A stretch of DNA of 9,199 nucleotides from Planctomyces sp. Lineage in GTDB: Bacteria > Planctomycetota > Planctomycetia > Planctomycetales > Planctomycetaceae. How positions within the stretch are numbered: position 1 is the stretch's first letter; each line of letters opens with the position of its first letter. The DNA lies in NCBI GenBank assembly GCA_005809115.1, contig SYLK01000718.1, forward strand, positions 1-9,199. The letters run 5' to 3'. Positions 4,622 through 9,199 of the stretch are shown piece after piece. The translations under genes and the position numbers were made by a program. Below the pieces are notes generated by a model. The model was given only the letters and a program-made list of their open reading frames with translations. It was not told where the DNA came from and searched no databases.

Positions 4622-7258
4622 ATGAAAACTGATGAACTGCGCGAAAAATACCTGTCCTACTTCGAAACTCGAGGCTGCGTTCGCCGTCCATCAGACGTCC
4701 TGGTTCCGAAAGATGACCCCACCGTGCTGTTTACGCCGGCGGGGATGAACCAGTTCAAGAACGAGTTTCTGGGTATCGGGAAACTCCAGTTCACGAAGGC
4801 CGCAACCTGCCAGAAGTGCCTGCGGACGGGAGATATCGGCAATGTCGGCGTCACCGCCTACCACCATACGTTCTTCGAAATGCTGGGAAATTTCTCGTTC
4901 GGCGATTATTTCAAACGCGAGGCAATTCACTGGGCCTGGGAGTTTCTGACCGATCGAAAATGGCTGGGACTCCCCGGGGATCGTCTGACCGTCAGCGTCT
5001 ACAAAGGCCAGCACGGGTTCGACGAAGAAGCCTACAACATCTGGAAGGACGAAATCGGACTGTCCTCCGACCGCATCGCCTGTCTGGAAGAAAGCGAAAA
5101 TTTCTGGCCGGCCAGCGCACCCAGCCTCGGCCCGGACGGTGTCTGTGGTCCCTGCAGTGAGATTTTCTACCATCCGCCCGGGACCGATCAGGATGTCGAG
5201 ATCTGGAATCTGGTGTTCACGCAGTTCAATCGGGTCGGACCGCCACCCAACAATCTGCGACCGCTGCCGGCACGCAATATCGATACCGGAATGGGGCTGG
5301 AACGCATTGCTGCCGTGATGCAGGGCAAACTGAGCAACTTCGAAAACGATGTTCTCAGACCACTGTGCCTCGCGGCCGCTGACATTATCGGCGTGAAATA
5401 CGACTTCGACGCACCTCAGGGGCGCCCGCTCCGCCGCATCGCTGACCATGCGCGTGCGGTCACCTTCTGTGTCCATGAAGGTGTCATTCCGGACCGCGAT
5501 AAAGAACATTACGTCGTCCGGCAGCTCCTCCGCCGCGCACTGCTGGAGGGCTATCTGCTGGGCAAACGCGAGCCTTTCGTCTACCAGATGGTTCCCGCTG
5601 TAGTCGCCGTCATGCGCAACGCCTACCCGGATATCGCGGAATCCGTCGCCAGCGTGCAGAACAGCATCCGCGAGGAAGAATCTCAGTTCCTGGGCACCAT
5701 CGAACGTGGTCTCGGTCGTTTTGAAAAGTGTACCGAAAACGCCAGAAGGGCCGGCGTCTCGGCCATTTCTGCCGATGATGCCTTTTCGCTCCATACCGAA
5801 GACGGTTTTCTGATCGAACTCACCGAATCCCTGGCGGCCAGTCGCGGTCTGTCCGTCGATCGCAGCCGGTTCGATCAACTGATGGACGAACATTCCGACA
5901 TCAGTCGCGGCCGTCGGGAAAGCGCCGTCATGGTGGCCGGCCCGCTGGACCTGATTCGAAAAAAATCCGGCGATACCAGGTTTCTGGGTTACGATACGCT
6001 CGCCGCCGATGCCACCATCGTGGGACTGATCGTGGACGGGGCTGCCGTGCCGTCGGTCGAGCCCGGTTATTCCGGTCCCGTCGGAGTGATCCTCGACCAG
6101 TGTCCGTTCTATGGTGAAGCCGGCGGTCAGGTGGGTGATACCGGACTGCTGACCGCGCCCGGACTAAAATTCGAAGTCACAAATTCGCTGCGACACCAGC
6201 AGACGCTGTTCGTTCTCGAAGGGCGTCTGAAGTCCGGCCGACTGACAACCGGCCTGACCGTCCATGCGGCTGTCGATGCCGATCGCCGGGCCGCCATCCG
6301 TCGCGCCCATTCAGCCACCCATATTCTGCATCACGCCCTGCATCAGGTGATCGGCCCGCAGGCCACTCAGCGAGGGTCGCGAGTGGACGGAGATGCCCTG
6401 CGGTTCGACTTCGCCCACAAACAGGCCATGACGGCGGCAGAGCTGCGACGGGTCGAAGACATCATCAATCGCCGAATCGCCGAGGGCGCTGCCGTGACCA
6501 CCGAGCTGCTGGATCTGGATGCTGCCAGAAACAAAGGGGCCATGGCACTGTTCGGTGAAAAGTATCCGGATCGCGTCCGTGTGGTGTCGATGGGCGACTT
6601 CAGCATTGAATTATGCGGAGGCACTCACCTTTCCAACACCGGACAGGTTGGCCTGTGCCGGATCACTTCCGAGGAACCTGTGGCCAAGGGCGTACGCCGG
6701 ATGACCGCCCTGACCGGTCCCCGGGCATTGCAGAAAAGCCGCGAAACCGATGAACTGGTGGCGCAACTGCAGCGACTGCTGAAAGCTCACCAGCCCCAGG
6801 ATCTCCTGCTGCGCGTGGAGACTCTGCAGTCCGAAGTGAGGAATCTCAGCCGGGAACTTGCCCGGCTGACCCGCGAATCCGTGGCGGATTCCGTACAGCA
6901 CCTGGTGCAGAATGCACACGTGGTCGGCGGCGTACGAATCGTGGCACACGCTCTGACCGATGTTCCGCGGGAATCACTGCGCGAATTTGCCGATCAGCTC
7001 CGCGACCATTATGGTCCGATGGCCCTCATTCTGGGCGCCGTCATCGAAGGAAAAGTCGCGCTCATCGCTGCTGTCAGCCCGGAACTCGTCCGCGAGAAAT
7101 CCCTCAGCGCCTCCGACTGCGTCAAAGCCGCTGCCAGGGTCGCTGGTGGTGGCGGAGGTGGTCGTCCCGATCTGGCCGAAGCCGGTGCAAAGCTGACCGA
7201 CAAACTGCCCGACGCCATTGCCGCCGGCGAAGCATACTTCCGCAGTGTTCTCAGCTGA
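4622..7258 (+). CDS. alaS: Alanyl-tRNA synthetase
   Basis: This class II synthetase charges tRNA-Ala in the cytoplasm and hydrolyses mischarged Ser- or Gly-tRNA-Ala. At 878 residues it is full length. The catalytic core is seen in FTPAGMNQFKNEFLG (37-51), HHTFFEMLGNFSFGDYFK (81-98), CGPCSEIFY (175-183) and the class II motif 3 region RNIDTGMGLERI (218-229). The tRNA-recognition region follows (about 240-460). The editing domain carries HSATH (563-567) and CGGTH (665-669), giving the expected zinc ligands His563, His567, Cys665 and His669. A helical linker (about 705-755) leads to the C-Ala domain, with the Gly-rich GGGGGGRPDLAEAGAKL (842-858). The usual YDTYGFP-like segment reads HTEDGFL (391-397), a lineage-type divergence. 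Start: the ATG at 4622 opens directly into the conserved MKTDELREKYLSYF; there is no Shine-Dalgarno sequence. It lies downstream of recA, a pairing also found in other bacteria. Confidence 0.98.
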   Translation: MKTDELREKYLSYFETRGCVRRPSDVLVPKDDPTVLFTPAGMNQFKNEFLGIGKLQFTKAATCQKCLRTGDIGNVGVTAYHHTFFEMLGNFSFGDYFKREAIHWAWEFLTDRKWLGLPGDRLTVSVYKGQHGFDEEAYNIWKDEIGLSSDRIACLEESENFWPASAPSLGPDGVCGPCSEIFYHPPGTDQDVEIWNLVFTQFNRVGPPPNNLRPLPARNIDTGMGLERIAAVMQGKLSNFENDVLRPLCLAAADIIGVKYDFDAPQGRPLRRIADHARAVTFCVHEGVIPDRDKEHYVVRQLLRRALLEGYLLGKREPFVYQMVPAVVAVMRNAYPDIAESVASVQNSIREEESQFLGTIERGLGRFEKCTENARRAGVSAISADDAFSLHTEDGFLIELTESLAASRGLSVDRSRFDQLMDEHSDISRGRRESAVMVAGPLDLIRKKSGDTRFLGYDTLAADATIVGLIVDGAAVPSVEPGYSGPVGVILDQCPFYGEAGGQVGDTGLLTAPGLKFEVTNSLRHQQTLFVLEGRLKSGRLTTGLTVHAAVDADRRAAIRRAHSATHILHHALHQVIGPQATQRGSRVDGDALRFDFAHKQAMTAAELRRVEDIINRRIAEGAAVTTELLDLDAARNKGAMALFGEKYPDRVRVVSMGDFSIELCGGTHLSNTGQVGLCRITSEEPVAKGVRRMTALTGPRALQKSRETDELVAQLQRLLKAHQPQDLLLRVETLQSEVRNLSRELARLTRESVADSVQHLVQNAHVVGGVRIVAHALTDVPRESLREFADQLRDHYGPMALILGAVIEGKVALIAAVSPELVREKSLSASDCVKAAARVAGGGGGGRPDLAEAGAKLTDKLPDAIAAGEAYFRSVLS

Positions 7259-7297
7259 CGCCGCCTGCAGGCAGATGTGATTCGTCCGGCAATGCGT

Positions 7298-7303
7298 TAT
7301 CAT
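7298..7303 (+). promoter_or_regulatory. Possible -10 element for the propeller gene
   Basis: TATCAT lies 47 bp before the start codon in the 92-bp gap after alaS and matches five of six bases of a -10 hexamer. There is no good -35 partner. A 10-bp palindrome GCCTGCAGGC (7263-7272) sits between it and the alaS stop. No T-run follows the palindrome, so it does not look like a terminator, and read-through from alaS remains possible. Confidence 0.22.
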
Positions 7304-7338
7304 CGGTCCCGGCCGCCCCGTCCGGAGTCCTGCGTGTC

Positions 7339-7342
7339 GGAG
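7339..7342 (+). promoter_or_regulatory. Ribosome binding site fixing the propeller gene start
   Basis: GGAG followed by eight bases and ATG at 7351 gives well-spaced initiation. The signal peptide begins exactly at this ATG, which supports the choice. Confidence 0.6.
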
Positions 7343-7350
7343 TCTTCATC

Positions 7351-9199
7351 ATGTACCGCTGGCTGCTCACCGCCGCATTGCTGCTGCCCGGCATCACGCT
7401 GGCTTCTGACCGATGGCCGCAGATTCAGGGCGACGCGCTTCGCTCGGGGAATGCCGAGGATGTGGAACTCCCGGATCGGCTCGGCCTGATCGGCAGCGTC
7501 CGCACGACCGATGGCATCTACACCACACCCGTTGTGGCAGATGGCACCGTTTACGTCGTGGACGGCTCCGGAGTTGTGTTCGCCATGGATACCGCTTCAC
7601 TCCGGGTCCAGTGGCAGTTCGCCACTCGCGGAGGCCCCGCCAACTGCAACAACGTCTCATCGCCGGCCATCGTCGGACCGTATCTGCACCTGGGCACGAT
7701 GGCCGGGTACTACTACGTGCTGGACCGTGCCACCGGCCGCCTCGTGCGCGAGATCGATTGTCGCGATCCGATTTTCTCCAGCCCCGTTGCCGGCCCGGAC
7801 CGCGTGTACTTTGCGACGCTCGGCGCTCAGGTTTACAGCGTCGCGCCCGACGGGACCGTCGCCTGGACCTGGGATTTTGTCAGAGAAGTGATCGGCTTCG
7901 AGGGAGACCGCTGGAGCGGTGCCGACTGGGTCAGGGCGCGGCCCGATCGCGTGACCTGGCGCGATCACTTTGTCTGCTCACGTGAACTGTGCCTCGTCGG
8001 TGGAATGCTCGTCGTGCCGGCCGGCGGCCGGACGCTGTTTCTGGCTGACGAAGGCGAAGCTGCCCGTCTTCGCGTCGTCGGCGAAATCCCCGCTTTCGAA
8101 GGCCAGGAGTTCCCGGCCACCTTTGGTCAGAGTGCCGATGCCGCCGGCAATGTGTATGTGCAGTGGCATCGTCGCGACAACGCCGGACGCGTTGAGATTC
8201 TGAAACCGGACGGTGACCGCGTCACGACGGACTTCGTAAAGGGGACACAGACCGCGATTGATCTGCCCGGCCTGCTCAGTTTTTCCTCCGTCAGTATCCG
8301 CGGCGGTGACGTGTATCGCGTCCGACCGGAACAGGGATTCGGCTTGTGTCGGCACATCACGGGTCAGGATCAGCCAAAGGTGCTCTGCGAAGCTCCCTCC
8401 ATCTGCGCTCCTGTCATCACGCGTCAGCATGCCGTCTATGGTGGACTCGACGGACGACTGTACGTGGTGCCCCTCGCGGGAGGAGATCCGCAGGTTCTGG
8501 AAACGGGATTCGGCTCACCGATCTCGGCACCGGTCGCCGTCACCGACGGACGGATTTATGCCGCCGGTGAGGACAGTTATCTGTACGTCTGGGGCGCTGA
8601 CGGATCCGCCGCACTGCCCACCGATGATCCGGGGGTGAACCGCCTCCGGACTCCGCTGACCGGTCGCTTCGCCGACCCGAAATTTGACTGGTACACGAAC
8701 TACGGGGACTTCAGCTGCACCAATGCCAACGTGCAGGAACTCCGCCCGCCGCTGCAAATGCGCTGGGCGCGGCGACTGGAAGGCACTGTCAAGCACCTGC
8801 CCGTCTGCGGTGGAGGGCGACTTTATACGCATACGGCCGAAGGTCAGATCATCGCCTCTGAACAGGACACCGGACGCATTCTGTGGCGACGCCACTGGCC
8901 CGACGTGTATCTGTCCTTCACTTCACCGTTATACGTCGCCGGGAAACTGCTTGTGCCGCAGGCAGGAATCAAAAAATCGCTCGTGCGATGTCTCGACGCT
9001 GCGACCGGCAACCTGCTGTGGGAAGCACCGTTCAGCGGTTCTCCGAGCTGGAGTCGGCAGTTCCCTCCGGTGGTGCATGAGAACCTTGCGATTTATGCCT
9101 CGGGTTCCGGCAGATACGCCGCACAGGGCACTGAAAAACCCTTCACCTTCAAAGGAAACCCGGTCACCGCGTCCGACGGCGGCGAGGTCATGAGCTGGA
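7351..9199 (+). CDS. Secreted PQQ-like beta-propeller repeat protein, 3' end outside the window
   Basis: The frame runs 616 codons from ATG 7351 to the window edge without a stop, so the gene is truncated by the window. Residues 1-18 (MYRWLLTAALLLPGITLA) form a typical Sec signal peptide with cleavage near 18/19. The mature part starts with RWPQIQGDALRSGN, the W-P-x-x-x-G-D/N opening of planctomycete PQQ-like/BamB-like propellers. Repeats of the type SPVV..G.vY....G.lyalD..TG...W occur around 56-90, 103-136, 142-175, 352-384, 389-420, 480-512, 523-558 and 565-590, enough for about eight blades; the region 180-340 is more divergent. PQQ itself is not necessarily bound: many such proteins are non-enzymatic. 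Ten Cys are present (99, 137, 209, 214, 333, 346, 352, 456, 486, 547), unusual for an exported protein and suggestive of disulfides; no CxxCH haem motif is seen so far. The function is unknown; it acts outside the cytoplasm. Confidence 0.92.
   Translation, partial: MYRWLLTAALLLPGITLASDRWPQIQGDALRSGNAEDVELPDRLGLIGSVRTTDGIYTTPVVADGTVYVVDGSGVVFAMDTASLRVQWQFATRGGPANCNNVSSPAIVGPYLHLGTMAGYYYVLDRATGRLVREIDCRDPIFSSPVAGPDRVYFATLGAQVYSVAPDGTVAWTWDFVREVIGFEGDRWSGADWVRARPDRVTWRDHFVCSRELCLVGGMLVVPAGGRTLFLADEGEAARLRVVGEIPAFEGQEFPATFGQSADAAGNVYVQWHRRDNAGRVEILKPDGDRVTTDFVKGTQTAIDLPGLLSFSSVSIRGGDVYRVRPEQGFGLCRHITGQDQPKVLCEAPSICAPVITRQHAVYGGLDGRLYVVPLAGGDPQVLETGFGSPISAPVAVTDGRIYAAGEDSYLYVWGADGSAALPTDDPGVNRLRTPLTGRFADPKFDWYTNYGDFSCTNANVQELRPPLQMRWARRLEGTVKHLPVCGGGRLYTHTAEGQIIASEQDTGRILWRRHWPDVYLSFTSPLYVAGKLLVPQAGIKKSLVRCLDAATGNLLWEAPFSGSPSWSRQFPPVVHENLAIYASGSGRYAAQGTEKPFTFKGNPVTASDGGEVMSW

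Noticed and set aside
3406..4623. Long antisense frame (405 codons) opposite recA
   Set aside because: It is a shadow of high-GC codon usage in recA; no domain content, and recA is unambiguous.
4691..5893. Long antisense frame (400 codons) opposite alaS
   Set aside because: Same reason: a mirror of a highly conserved synthetase gene.
7413..7985. Plus-strand 190-codon Arg-rich frame within the propeller gene
   Set aside because: It is an out-of-frame shadow; the frame from 7351 has a signal peptide and propeller repeats and stays open to the window edge.

Overview
The window looks like a chromosomal segment of a high-GC bacterium, most likely a member of the Planctomycetota. The strongest pointers are a large exported PQQ-type beta-propeller protein, an HtrA-like PDZ protein whose active-site serine position reads N-Y-G-G-P-L, and planctomycete-like RecA and AlaRS sequences. 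This assignment is an inference from protein character; no 16S or other marker is present. I see no mobile element, CRISPR array, tRNA or rRNA.

Layout. Bases 1-290 hold an ambiguous plus-strand tail that cannot be named. Bases 313-2430 (minus) encode a 705-residue exported protein: a trypsin/HtrA-type domain with all three catalytic positions replaced, two PDZ domains (the second interrupted by an Ala-rich insert), and a C-terminal module resembling an alpha/beta-hydrolase. Its start codon is preceded by three tandem copies of a 16-bp repeat. A 374-bp divergent intergenic region (2431-2804) separates it from a plus-strand run: a DUF971 (GBBH-like N-terminal, zinc-binding) protein (2805-3119), recA (3352-4428), alaS (4622-7258) and a secreted PQQ-like beta-propeller protein (7351 to beyond the right edge). 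The propeller frame has no stop inside the window.

How the genes relate. recA and alaS are housekeeping genes: homologous recombination/SOS, and alanyl-tRNA synthesis with editing. Their adjacency is also seen in other phyla, usually with recX between them; no recX is seen here. The spacings between plus-strand genes (232, 193 and 92 bp), with terminator-like hairpins after DUF971 and after recA, suggest mostly separate transcription units rather than one operon. The recA upstream region is rich in small dyads, including ACTGT-N3-ACAGT, but has no canonical E. coli or Bacillus LexA box that I could find.

The best candidate for something under-described is the minus-strand protein: an apparently dead HtrA fold fused through PDZ domains to a degenerate hydrolase-like module. 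It looks like a scaffold or sensor rather than a protease. The rest of the window is largely ordinary.
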